This document shows positions 1 to 8,448 of a stretch of DNA of 33,276 nt, in pieces. The DNA lies in contig JAQXSU010000052.1 in the NCBI GenBank assembly GCA_029219125.1, positions 1-33,276 on the forward strand. The letters run 5' to 3'. The notes beneath the pieces were generated by a model. That model worked only from the letters and a program-made list of their open reading frames with translations. It had not been told where the DNA came from and did no database searches. The translations under genes were made by a program, and so were the position numbers. This DNA is from Bacillota bacterium. GTDB lineage: Bacteria; Bacillota; Clostridia; Peptostreptococcales; Anaerovoracaceae. Position 1 is the first letter of the stretch. Each line of letters opens with the position of its first letter.

Positions 1-590
1 GCGCTCTTGCTCATCTTTTTCGTCGGATCATCCAGGGCCATAATGCGGGCGCCTTCCTTCAGATAGCGGCCTTCCGGAATGACGAAGGTCTTCTTGTATT
101 TGTTGTTTACCCGGGTGGCAATGTCGCGGCACAGCTCAATATGCTGCTTCTGATCGTTACCCACCGGAACGATGTCCGTATCATACAGCAGAATGTCGGC
201 AGCCATCAGCACCGGATAGGTGAACAGACCAGTCGGTGCGGACTCTTTATTCTTGCTTTTATCCTTGAACTGGGTCATTCTGGACAGCTCGCCGGTATAG
301 GACTGGCAGGTCAGCACCCATCCCAGTTCTGCGTGACCCGGAACATCAGACTGCACGAAAACGATGGATTTCTTTGGATCGACTCCTACCGCCAGATACA
401 GGGCAGCCACATCCAGAATATGCTCCCGCAGGGCTTTCGGATCCTGCGGCACGGTGATGGCATGCTCGTCCACGATACAGTAAATGCATTCATGATCATC
501 CTGCAGCTCTACGAACTGCTTCAGTGCACCCAGATAATTTCCCAGGTGAATGTTTCCTGTCGGCTGTACGCCGGAAAAAACTCGTTTCAT
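1..590 (-). CDS. trpS: tryptophanyl-tRNA synthetase, N-terminal part (cut by window edge)
   Basis: Class I aminoacyl-tRNA synthetase that charges tRNA-Trp in the cytosol. Only the first 196 codons are in the window; the C-terminal anticodon-binding part lies beyond base 1. The visible protein starts MKRVFSGVQPTG and carries the HIGH-equivalent signature (NIHLGNYLGAL) near residue 20. The last five visible residues (192-196) are the KMSKS ATP-binding loop. The ATG at 588-590 is preceded by AAGGAAGG on the minus strand. It lies 40 bases downstream of the sigma-factor gene with no terminator between, so it is probably the last visible member of the gyrB-gyrA-rsbW-sigma transcript. No T-box could be expected or seen in so short a gap. 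Identity is very secure. Confidence 0.96.
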   Translation of the reverse strand, partial: MKRVFSGVQPTGNIHLGNYLGALKQFVELQDDHECIYCIVDEHAITVPQDPKALREHILDVAALYLAVGVDPKKSIVFVQSDVPGHAELGWVLTCQSYTGELSRMTQFKDKSKNKESAPTGLFTYPVLMAADILLYDTDIVPVGNDQKQHIELCRDIATRVNNKYKKTFVIPEGRYLKEGARIMALDDPTKKMSKS

Positions 591-630
591 ACTCTATTTT
601 CCTTCCTTCGATATTGGCCGGCTACCCGGT

Positions 631-1362
631 CTATCGATTCATTTCTTTCTTAAACCGCTCCACAATGGCTTTTTCCGCACGGGAGACGGTCATCTGGGAA
701 ACGCCCAGAGCCTGTGCGATTTCTGACTGTGATTTGTTAAACAGAAACCGTTCTCTGAATACATAACGGTATGTGTCACTCAGCTTTTCCAGAACGGTTG
801 TGATGATCTCGTTAATCTCAATACGCTCATAACCGATTTCCTCGAACCCCACATACTTTTCCAGAAGATTTTCTTCGCCGTCATCCCCCAGGCTGTTTCC
901 GGCACTGTCCAGAGAAAAAGTTCCATAAGCTTTGGCACTTTCCATGGCCTGCATAATCTGCTCATGCGAAAATCCGGTGTGTTCTGAAATTTCTTCCAGC
1001 GTAGGGGCGCGGCCCAGGCTGGTCGTCAGCTGATCCCTGACTTCCTGAACTTTCGAAGAGATTTCCTTCATACGCCTAGGTACTTTCAGGCTCCACTGTT
1101 TGTCTCTGAAATACTTTTTGATTTCTCCGAGAATGGTAGGCGTGGCAAAGCTTTTAAACTCGAATCCTTTCTCAGGGTCGAACCGTTCCACTGCAGAAAC
1201 CAGTGCAAGGGCCCCTACCTGATACAGATCATCGTAATCCACGCCTTTTCCCAGATACTTTCGAATCAGTATGTCCACCATATACAGATTTTCTTCCACC
1301 AGCTGATTTCTTAGCTCAATGGTTGGGTTCTTTGCATATTCTTTAAAAAGATCGGATGTCAT
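631..1362 (-). CDS. SigB/SigF/SigG-family RNA polymerase sigma factor
   Basis: A 243-residue sigma-70 family factor with regions 2, 3 and 4 in order. Region 2 includes DYDDLYQVGALALVSAVERFD and the -10 recognition stretch FATPTILGEIKKYFRD (about residues 40-90). Region 3 follows at about 95-160. The region-4 helix-turn-helix SQSEIAQALGVSQMTVSRAE lies near the C-terminus. Length and motifs fit the SigB/SigF/SigG group. The start codon overlaps the stop of the upstream anti-sigma gene (ATGA), implying translational coupling and balanced synthesis. It resembles a general-stress SigB more than SigF: the spoIIAA gene that accompanies sigF is absent, and the N-terminal motif I would expect of SigG is not seen. 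The subtype is an inference; family membership is certain. Its regulon is unknown. Confidence 0.9.
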   Translation of the reverse strand: MTSDLFKEYAKNPTIELRNQLVEENLYMVDILIRKYLGKGVDYDDLYQVGALALVSAVERFDPEKGFEFKSFATPTILGEIKKYFRDKQWSLKVPRRMKEISSKVQEVRDQLTTSLGRAPTLEEISEHTGFSHEQIMQAMESAKAYGTFSLDSAGNSLGDDGEENLLEKYVGFEEIGYERIEINEIITTVLEKLSDTYRYVFRERFLFNKSQSEIAQALGVSQMTVSRAEKAIVERFKKEMNR

Positions 1363-1760
1363 TTATATTTCACCATTCTGATTGTTTTTTTACCCTGGGC
1401 ACTGTCAATCAGTTCTATCTCATTCATCAGTGACTGAATTACAAACACACCCAGATTTCCTTCATTCGGGCAATCCAGACATGGTTTCGCCACTTTTTCC
1501 AATACATGACCATCGCTGTTGTCTGTCACATAGATTTCCATTCTGCCTTCCTCTGCCACACATTCCACCGTGTATTCTTCGGCGAAACCGGAAAGACCAT
1601 GACAGGATATATTCTTGCATGCTTCGCTCACAGCGGTTTTTATATCCTCAATTTCTTCGATATCAAATCCCGACATATCGGCGATGGAACCGATTGCCAG
1701 CCTTACCATGGTAAGATAAGCGGGCTTTCCCGGAATCATGAATTTAATTCTGTCTGCCAT
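1359..1760 (-). CDS. RsbW/SpoIIAB-like anti-sigma factor (GHKL kinase fold)
   Basis: A 133-residue protein of the anti-sigma serine-kinase family that holds SigB/SigF-type factors inactive. The N-box EACKNISCHG (about residues 46-55) has the expected E-x3-N-x3-H pattern. A G2-like segment, EGNLGVFVIQSLMNEIEL, lies at about 100-117. The G1-type motif is atypical (VTDNSDG), so the kinase activity is less certain than partner binding. It begins 30 bases after gyrA with an AAAGGAAG ribosome-binding site, and its TGA overlaps the ATG of the sigma gene. No anti-anti-sigma (RsbV/SpoIIAA) gene is adjacent; in Bacillus operons that gene is normally immediately upstream. The function is inferred from the fold motifs and from coupling to the sigma factor. 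Confidence 0.85.
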   Translation of the reverse strand: MADRIKFMIPGKPAYLTMVRLAIGSIADMSGFDIEEIEDIKTAVSEACKNISCHGLSGFAEEYTVECVAEEGRMEIYVTDNSDGHVLEKVAKPCLDCPNEGNLGVFVIQSLMNEIELIDSAQGKKTIRMVKYK

Positions 1761-1790
1761 CCTGACACTTCCTTTCGTTGTATACGGAAT

Positions 1791-4295
1791 TTACAGCTTC
1801 ATCTGTTCCTGACCGTCGTCACTGGTCGTCTGGTTTTCCTGACTTTCTTCCTTCTCTTCGATGGAATCGTCTCTGGCAACCTTCGCCAGTGCGATGATAT
1901 TGGCGTCTTCATTGACGCTCATAATCTTCACGCCCTGGGTGGCCCGGCCCAGTCTGGATACTTCGCTGGCCTTCATACGGATGATAATGCCGTCGGAATT
2001 GATCAGCATGATATCGTCATCTTCGCTGACTACCATCGCACCGACCAGTTCGCCGGTCTTCTTGAACTTGGCCTTATCATAGGTCAGAAGTCCCTTGCCG
2101 CCGCGAACCTGGATCTTGTAATCTTCCACTCTGGTCCGCTTTCCGTAACCGTTTCTGGTCACAACCAGCAGTTCCTGACCCGGTTCCACTAGCTGCATGG
2201 ATACCACTTCATCATCCTTTTCCAGATTGATGGCCCGGACGCCGCCGGCAATTCTGCCCATCGGACGTACATCATCTTCGGAGAAGCAGATGCACTTGCC
2301 GTGTTTGGTCACGATAATCACATTGTTTCTGCCGGTGGTCTGCTGGATGCCGATGAGTTCATCTCCATCCTTCAGATTCATGGCAATCAGGCCGGTCTTC
2401 CGGTTGGTATCAAAGTTGGACAAGGATGTCTTTTTAATAATACCCTGTTTGGTGACACCGATGAGATACTGGTCTTCGGAGAATTCCCGGATTGGAATTA
2501 CCGCAGTGACTCTTTCTCTGGACATCAGGTTAAGGAAGTTGACAATTGGAATACCCTTGGCCGTTCTGGCAGCCTCAGGAATTTCGTATGCCTTGATCTT
2601 GTGTGCTTTGCCGGTGTTGGTAAAGAACATCAGATAGTCATGAGTGGAGGTCATAATCAGATCCTTCACGAAGTCGTTTTCCTTGGTGGTAAGTCCCGTG
2701 ATTCCTTTGCCGCCCCGCTTCTGCGCCCGGTAGGTATCCACAGGCACTCTCTTCACATAACCCAGATGGGTCAGGGTAATGCAGACGTTTTCTTCCTGAA
2801 TCAGATCCTCTTCATCGATTTCCTGCGCATCTGCCTTGATCTTGGTGCGGCGCTTGTCGCCCCATTTATCCTTGATTTCCAGCAGCTCATCTTTGATCAC
2901 GCCCATCAGCTTATGAACATCAGACAGCAGTTCATTATAGTACGCGATTTTTTTCAGCAGCTCCTGATATTCATTTTCGATCTTCTCTTTTTCCAAACCC
3001 TGCAGACGTCTCAGCTGCATATCCAGAATGGCCTGAGCCTGGATCTCGGAAAGTGAGAACCGTTCCATGAGCCGTTCCTTGGCATCATTGTAGCTGGTAC
3101 GGATGATCTTTATGATTTCATCGATGTTATCCAGAGCAATTCGTAAACCTTCTAAGATGTGTGCTCTGGCTTCTGCTTTCTTTTTATCGTAAATGGTTCT
3201 TCTGGTGACAACTTCTTTCTGGTGTTTCAGGTATTCCACCAGCATATCCTTCAGATTGCAGATCTTCGGCTTGCCGTCCACCAGAGCCAGCATAATCATG
3301 GAAACGCTGTCCTGCAGCTGGGTATGCTTATAAAGCCGGTTGAGAATGATGTTGGCATTGGCATCTTTTTTCAATTCGATGACGATACGCATGCCTTTCC
3401 GGTTGGATTCGTCCCGGATGGCAGAAATGCCGTCTACCTTCTTATCCTTCACCAGTTCTGCGATTTTCTCGATCAGTCTGGCCTTATTGACCTGATACGG
3501 GATTTCCGTCACCACAATCTGCTGTTTTCCATGGGACAGTTCTTCAATCTCAGAAACAGAACGGACCAGAACCTTTCCCTGTCCTGTCCGGTATGCCTCT
3601 TTCATCGGCGTTTTCCCCATGATCATGGCGCCGGTCGGAAAATCCGGGCCTTTTACATGCTTCATCAGATCATCCACTGTAGCATCCGGGTTATCGATCA
3701 GTTCCACGGATGCATCGATCACTTCTCCCAGGTTATGCGGAGGGATGGATGTCGCCATACCTACAGCAATACCGTTGGAACCATTTACCAGCAGATTCGG
3801 GAATCTGGCCGGCAAAACTCTCGGTTCTTTTTCTTCTCCGTCAAAGTTCGGATCGAAATCCACTGTTTCTTTTTCAATATCCCGCAGCATCTGCAGTGCC
3901 AGCGGCGTCATTCTGGCTTCCGTATAGCGCATGGCGGCAGCGCCGTCTCCGTCCACAGAACCGAAGTTACCGTGACCGTCTACCAGCGGATAGCGGATAT
4001 TGAACGGCTGTGCCAGACGAACCATGGCATCGTAGATAGAGGAGTCACCGTGCGGGTGATATTTACCCATAACTTCACCGACGATACGGGCCGATTTTTT
4101 ATGTGGCTTGTCCGGCGTGACGCCCAGCTCGCTCATGCCATAGAGAATTCTTCTGTGTACCGGTTTCAGACCGTCTCTCACGTCCGGAAGGGCACGTCCT
4201 ACAATGACGCTCATGGCATAGTCGATGTAGGAATTTTTCATTTCGTCATGAATCTCATGCTGTTTCATGCGCTGATCTTCTAAAAATGTATCCAT
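1791..4295 (-). CDS. gyrA: DNA gyrase subunit A
   Basis: Breakage-reunion subunit of the A2B2 gyrase that introduces negative supercoils. The 834-residue length is normal. The N-terminus has SYIDYAMSVIVGRALPDVRDGLKPVHRR. The catalytic tyrosine lies in AAAMRYTEARM. The GyrA box QKRGGKG, needed for DNA wrapping, starts the C-terminal beta-propeller (about residue 525 onward). An acidic glutamate/glutamine-rich tail closes the protein. The ATG at 4293-4295 has a strong GGAGGG site upstream. It starts 18 bases after gyrB, so the two form an operon, with the anti-sigma and sigma genes following. It is an ortholog beyond reasonable doubt, with no intein or frameshift. Confidence 0.99.
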   Translation of the reverse strand: MDTFLEDQRMKQHEIHDEMKNSYIDYAMSVIVGRALPDVRDGLKPVHRRILYGMSELGVTPDKPHKKSARIVGEVMGKYHPHGDSSIYDAMVRLAQPFNIRYPLVDGHGNFGSVDGDGAAAMRYTEARMTPLALQMLRDIEKETVDFDPNFDGEEKEPRVLPARFPNLLVNGSNGIAVGMATSIPPHNLGEVIDASVELIDNPDATVDDLMKHVKGPDFPTGAMIMGKTPMKEAYRTGQGKVLVRSVSEIEELSHGKQQIVVTEIPYQVNKARLIEKIAELVKDKKVDGISAIRDESNRKGMRIVIELKKDANANIILNRLYKHTQLQDSVSMIMLALVDGKPKICNLKDMLVEYLKHQKEVVTRRTIYDKKKAEARAHILEGLRIALDNIDEIIKIIRTSYNDAKERLMERFSLSEIQAQAILDMQLRRLQGLEKEKIENEYQELLKKIAYYNELLSDVHKLMGVIKDELLEIKDKWGDKRRTKIKADAQEIDEEDLIQEENVCITLTHLGYVKRVPVDTYRAQKRGGKGITGLTTKENDFVKDLIMTSTHDYLMFFTNTGKAHKIKAYEIPEAARTAKGIPIVNFLNLMSRERVTAVIPIREFSEDQYLIGVTKQGIIKKTSLSNFDTNRKTGLIAMNLKDGDELIGIQQTTGRNNVIIVTKHGKCICFSEDDVRPMGRIAGGVRAINLEKDDEVVSMQLVEPGQELLVVTRNGYGKRTRVEDYKIQVRGGKGLLTYDKAKFKKTGELVGAMVVSEDDDIMLINSDGIIIRMKASEVSRLGRATQGVKIMSVNEDANIIALAKVARDDSIEEKEESQENQTTSDDGQEQMKL

Positions 4296-4313
4296 GTATT
4301 ATGCCCTCCTTTC

Positions 4314-6236
4314 CTAAATATCCAGTGTGGCATACTGGGCGTTTTCTTCGATAAATTTCTTTCTCGGCGGCACCTTGTCCCCCATCAGGGTTGTAAAAAT
4401 CTCATCTGCCGCAATGCTGTCTTCCAGTGTAATCTGGATCAGCGTTCTGTGGTTATAGTCCATGGTGGTTTCCCACAGCTGCTCCGCATCCATTTCACCA
4501 AGACCTTTGTATCTCTGGATGTCTGCCTTGCCCGGCTTGTCTGCCAGAGATTCCAGAAGCTTTTTCTGCTCTGCATCATCATAAGTATAGTAAACTTCTT
4601 TGCCTTTCTTCACCTGGAACAGAGGAGGCTGAGCCGCATACACGTATCCGCCTTCAATGAGAGGCTTCATGTACCGGTAGAAGAAGGTAAGCAGCAGCGT
4701 ACGAATATGGGCACCGTCCACATCGGCATCGGTCATGATGATAATCTTGTGATACCGGAGTTTTTCGATGTTGAAATCTTCTCCGATACCGCAGCCGAAT
4801 GCTGTAATCATATTCTTGATTTCATCGGAATTGAGGATTTTATCCAGTCTGGCTTTTTCCACATTGAGGATCTTACCTCTGAGAGGCAGGATGGCCTGAC
4901 GCTTTCTGTCTCTTCCGTCCTTGGCGGAGCCGCCTGCAGAATCACCCTCGACCAGGAAGATCTCGCAGTTTGCCGGATCCTTATCGGAGCAGTCCGCCAG
5001 TTTTCCCGGCAGGGAATAACTGTCCAGAGCGCCCTTTCTTCTGGTCATATCTCTTGCTTTTCTGGCTGCTTCTCTGGCACGGGCTGCCCGAACACATTTT
5101 TCCAGAATGATCTTGGCCGGCGCCGGATTTTCTTCCAGGAATGCCATCAGATATTCACTGGTGGTGGTTTCCACGAAACCTCTGATTTCACTGTTTCCAA
5201 GCTTAGCCTTGGTCTGACCTTCAAACTGTGGTTCTGACAGCTTTACGGAAATGATTGCAGTCAGACCTTCTCTTACATCATCACCGGACAGAGTTTCATC
5301 ATTTTCCTTCAGAAGCTTGGCTCTCTTGCCGTAGTCGTTGATGACACGAGTCAGAGCACTTTTAAATCCTACCAGATGAGTACCGCCATCTGTTGTGTTG
5401 ATATTATTGGCGTATCCCAGAATATTTTCGTTATAGCTGTCTGTATACTGCATGGCAACTTCCACTTCATAGGTATCCTTTGCCACTTCAAAGTATATAA
5501 CTTCCTTATGAATTGCATCCTTGTTTCTGTTAAGGAATTCTGCGTATTCTTTCAGACCGCCTTCATAATGATAGATTTCGCTCTTTTTCTGACCTTCCCG
5601 TTCATCCTTGAATGTGATCTTGATTCCCTTATTCAGAAATGCCATTTCCCGCAGACGGTTCTGCAGAGTATGGAAATCGAAAACAGTTGTCTCGAAAATT
5701 TCCGGATCCGGCCAGAATGTGGTCTTGGAACCGGTCTTCTTTGATTCACCGATGATTTCCAGTGGACTTACAGTTTTTCCTCTTTCATAACACTGCTTGT
5801 AGATGTTTCCGTTTCTTTTGATTTCCACTTCCATGTGGGTGGAGAGGGCATTAACAACAGATGCACCTACACCATGAAGACCGCCGGAAACTTTATATCC
5901 TCCGCCGCCGAATTTACCGCCGGCATGGAGTACCGTATGAATAACTTCCACTGCTGGGATACCCATCTTCGGATGCTTGTCCACAGGCATGCCGCGGCCG
6001 TCATCTTCCACCATGATGGAATTATCCTTCTGTATGGTGACATGGATATTCTTGCAGTAGCCGGCCAGGGCTTCGTCGATACTGTTATCCACGATTTCAT
6101 AAACCAGATGATGAAGTCCTCTCGGTCCTGTACTTCCGATGTACATGCCCGGACGTTTGCGGACTGCTTCCAGACCTTCCAGAACCTGTATCTGCGCCGC
6201 ATCATACTGGCCTTTTGTTTTTTCTTCTAAGCTCAT
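4314..6236 (-). CDS. gyrB: DNA gyrase subunit B
   Basis: ATPase subunit of DNA gyrase, 640 residues. The N-terminal GHKL ATPase shows EIVDNSIDEALAGYC, DDGRGMP and the glycine-rich GGKFGGGGYKVSGGLHGVGASVVNAL. The TOPRIM part has EGDSAGGSAKDGRDR and the PLRGKILNVEKA segment, with DADVDGAHIRTLLLTFFYR for metal binding. The end is IEENAQYATLDI. The ATG at 6234-6236 follows AAAGG. It has its own sigma-A promoter, a leader of about 75 bases, and a terminator upstream that separates it from the recF-pnp transcript. Confidence 0.99.
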   Translation of the reverse strand: MSLEEKTKGQYDAAQIQVLEGLEAVRKRPGMYIGSTGPRGLHHLVYEIVDNSIDEALAGYCKNIHVTIQKDNSIMVEDDGRGMPVDKHPKMGIPAVEVIHTVLHAGGKFGGGGYKVSGGLHGVGASVVNALSTHMEVEIKRNGNIYKQCYERGKTVSPLEIIGESKKTGSKTTFWPDPEIFETTVFDFHTLQNRLREMAFLNKGIKITFKDEREGQKKSEIYHYEGGLKEYAEFLNRNKDAIHKEVIYFEVAKDTYEVEVAMQYTDSYNENILGYANNINTTDGGTHLVGFKSALTRVINDYGKRAKLLKENDETLSGDDVREGLTAIISVKLSEPQFEGQTKAKLGNSEIRGFVETTTSEYLMAFLEENPAPAKIILEKCVRAARAREAARKARDMTRRKGALDSYSLPGKLADCSDKDPANCEIFLVEGDSAGGSAKDGRDRKRQAILPLRGKILNVEKARLDKILNSDEIKNMITAFGCGIGEDFNIEKLRYHKIIIMTDADVDGAHIRTLLLTFFYRYMKPLIEGGYVYAAQPPLFQVKKGKEVYYTYDDAEQKKLLESLADKPGKADIQRYKGLGEMDAEQLWETTMDYNHRTLIQITLEDSIAADEIFTTLMGDKVPPRKKFIEENAQYATLDI

Positions 6237-6277
6237 CGTTTCAACCTTTCATTCAAAATATAATATGACATAAGAAA

Positions 6278-6292
6278 GCCCCTTTGTGGGGC
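6278..6292 (-). other. small hairpin in the gyrB leader
   Basis: A GCCCC/GGGGC inverted repeat with a five-base loop sits between the gyrB promoter and its start codon. It is not followed by a clean T-run on the minus strand, so it is more likely a 5' stabilising or regulatory hairpin than a terminator. The function is a guess. Confidence 0.4.
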
Positions 6293-6319
6293 ATATTTTG
6301 ACTATAATTAATCGCAGAT

Positions 6320-6348
6320 ATTATATCACTTTTTTTGCTAAAATTCAA
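6320..6348 (-). promoter_or_regulatory. sigma-A promoter of the gyrB-gyrA operon
   Basis: On the minus strand, TTGAAT (bases 6343-6348) and a perfect TATAAT (6320-6325) are separated by exactly 17 bases. This is close to the sigma-A consensus. It would start transcription near 6313, about 75 bases before the gyrB ATG, and it lies just downstream of the pnp terminator. Confidence 0.85.
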
Positions 6349-6376
6349 CCTTTATTAAACTTTTTATCAAAATCGT

Positions 6377-6404
6377 AAAAAAAATCGCCCACAGGGGCGA
6401 TTTT
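6377..6404 (-). terminator. intrinsic terminator after pnp
   Basis: Reading the minus strand, a ten-base stem (AAAATCGCCC with its complement, 6381-6390 and 6395-6404) has a four-base loop and is followed by an eight-base T tract. It ends the dnaA-dnaN-recF-pnp transcript about 90 bases after the pnp stop codon. Confidence 0.85.
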
Positions 6405-6495
6405 CGTTTTATTTACTATATAAAAAGTATCAGGGTTATATCATTCTTGTACTAAAAGTAATAATTCGACAAAATCTGCACTTCATCTGTTTCTT

Positions 6496-7341
6496 TTACT
6501 GCAGAATTTCCTTGATTTCTTTTACCGATGCAGTGACCAGCTGACGGAATTTCGGTGCTGCCTGATTGGCTGCTTCCTGTACCTCCTCGTGGGTCAGAGG
6601 TGTCTGGCTGATACCTGCTGCCGGATTGCTGACGAAAGAAATACCACAGATTTTCATTCCCATATGATTTGCTGCGATGGCTTCCACCACGGTAGACATG
6701 CCCACTGCATCCGCACCCAGGGTATGAAGCATTTTGATTTCTGCCGGAGATTCAAAGGATGGGCCGGTAGCCTGCGCATAAACACCTTTCTGCAGCTTGA
6801 TGTTATTTTTTTCTGCTGCTTTTTTGATACACTTCTGCAGCGCCGGATCATAAACATGACTCATATCCGGGAAACGAACTCCAATTTCATCGATATTGGC
6901 GCCGATCAGAGGGTTCGGCGCAAACATGGATATCTGATCTGTAATCATCATAAAGTCGCCGGCTTCAAAGGATGGATTGATACCGCCGGAAGCATTGGTC
7001 AGAAACAGGACCTTCGCACCCATCAGCTTCATCAGGCGAATCGGGAGAACTACATCGGTAATGGGATATCCTTCGTAATAGTGGATACGTCCCTTCATGC
7101 ATACTACCGGTGTATCTTCCACATAACCAAAGATAAATTTTCCTGCATGTCCCGGAACTGTGGATACAGGAAACTCTTCTATATCGTGGTAATCCACTTC
7201 ACCCACTACCTGAATATCCTGTGCATAGTCTCCAAGCCCGGATCCCAGAACAATGGCAACTTCAGGACGGAATTTGCTGAAATCAAATTTCTTCTGAATG
7301 CTTTCATAACATCTTAATAATTTTTCATAAACTGGATTCAT
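6496..7341 (-). CDS. purine nucleoside phosphorylase (trimeric class)
   Basis: Phosphorolysis of inosine/guanosine to free base and ribose-1-phosphate (purine salvage, cytosolic). The 281 residues show the class I trimeric PNP signatures in order: VLGSGLG for phosphate, GRIHYYEGYP, TNASGGINP, ATGPSFESPAEI with the purine-binding Glu, VGMSTVVEA, and SNPAAG with the base-specific Asn. The ATG at 7339-7341 lies inside the end of recF (17-base overlap) and has an AAAGGAG ribosome site, so it is translated from the recF message. A metabolic gene between recF and gyrB is not the usual arrangement. The family is certain; the choice between pnp and punA naming is left open. Confidence 0.95.
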   Translation of the reverse strand: MNPVYEKLLRCYESIQKKFDFSKFRPEVAIVLGSGLGDYAQDIQVVGEVDYHDIEEFPVSTVPGHAGKFIFGYVEDTPVVCMKGRIHYYEGYPITDVVLPIRLMKLMGAKVLFLTNASGGINPSFEAGDFMMITDQISMFAPNPLIGANIDEIGVRFPDMSHVYDPALQKCIKKAAEKNNIKLQKGVYAQATGPSFESPAEIKMLHTLGADAVGMSTVVEAIAANHMGMKICGISFVSNPAAGISQTPLTHEEVQEAANQAAPKFRQLVTASVKEIKEILQ

Positions 7342-8446
7342 TTTTATTCTCCTTTTCTGTTACATTTCCTTCTTTTACGTAGAAGGTCTTTCCCAATGGA
7401 AGGGTTTCCAGCAGCTTATCCTGTAATTCTGTCGTGGTGATAAACATCTGAATCTCTGAAAGCGATTTTATCAGAAATTCCTGCCGCTGCAGATCCAGCT
7501 CACTCATCACATCATCCAGAAGCAGGATAGCATCTTCTCCCGTTTCTTCTTTGATCAGAGAAAGCTCTGCCAGCTTCACCGAAAGGGCAGAGGTTCTCTG
7601 CTGTCCCTGGGAACCAAAACTCCGCACGCTGATGTCATCGATATAAAATTCCACATCATCTTTATGGGGCCCTCTGGTTGTGGTTCGTTGTCTGATGTCA
7701 TTTTCAAAGCTGCTTCTGATCACCTTATAAAACGTTTCTTCTGTTTCTTCTGTCGTGGAAGAGACAGATACATTTGGTACATAAATCAGATTCAGATTTT
7801 CCTTTCCGTTTGTTATGGATTGATGAATCACCTGACTGATATCCCGCAGTTTTTCCACGAATTCCTTTCGCATCACCATAATCTGCGCACCATATCGTGC
7901 CAGCTGCATATCCCACAGATCCAATATGGAAGGATCCACTGTATCTTCCTTCAGATAGGCATTTCTCTGAAGCAGAACTTTTTTATAGCTGCTGAATGCT
8001 TCATAATACTTTGGCCTGAGCTGACAAAGTTCTCTGTCTATGAATCTTCTTCTTTTCTCCGGTTCTTCTTTTACGATTTTCAGATCTTCCGGTGAAAAAA
8101 TGACCATATACAGATTCTCCAGCAGTTCGGAAGCTTTTCGAATCCGATTCCCGTCCAGCCTGGCTGATTTTCCTTCGTTCCGGCTGTAAATCAGTTCAAC
8201 AGAAGTATTATAGTATTCTTTCTTTGCCTCTGCTTTTACTCTGGCAAATTCCGAACCAAACCGAATCAGATCGCTGTCTCTGCTGGTACGGAAAGATTTT
8301 CCCATGGAACACAAATAGATGGATTCCAGCAGATTTGTCTTTCCCTGGGCATTATTTCCCAGAATCAGATTCACATTTTTATGAAATTCTAAATGGAGTT
8401 CTTCATAATTTCGGAAATTGTGAAGTTCTATTTCTTTGATATACAT
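7325..8446 (-). CDS. recF: DNA replication and repair protein RecF
   Basis: SMC-like ATPase that helps load RecA at single-strand gaps with RecO and RecR. The 373-residue length is typical. It has the N-terminal LHNFRNY motif, Walker A GNNAQGKTNLLE (about residues 30-41), a signature region around SFGSQGQQRT, and Walker B AILLLDDVMSELD. It starts two bases after the dnaN stop codon, so translation is probably coupled. The small S4-domain gene (yaaA/rlbA) that sits between dnaN and recF in Bacillus is absent here. Confidence 0.98.
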   Translation of the reverse strand: MYIKEIELHNFRNYEELHLEFHKNVNLILGNNAQGKTNLLESIYLCSMGKSFRTSRDSDLIRFGSEFARVKAEAKKEYYNTSVELIYSRNEGKSARLDGNRIRKASELLENLYMVIFSPEDLKIVKEEPEKRRRFIDRELCQLRPKYYEAFSSYKKVLLQRNAYLKEDTVDPSILDLWDMQLARYGAQIMVMRKEFVEKLRDISQVIHQSITNGKENLNLIYVPNVSVSSTTEETEETFYKVIRSSFENDIRQRTTTRGPHKDDVEFYIDDISVRSFGSQGQQRTSALSVKLAELSLIKEETGEDAILLLDDVMSELDLQRQEFLIKSLSEIQMFITTTELQDKLLETLPLGKTFYVKEGNVTEKENKNESSL

Positions 8447-8448
8447 AC

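Noticed and set aside
3159..4283. A 374-codon open frame on the plus strand antisense to gyrA.
   Set aside because: It has no ribosome site or recognisable motif and mirrors a gyrA coding frame. Every strong signal here is on the minus strand.
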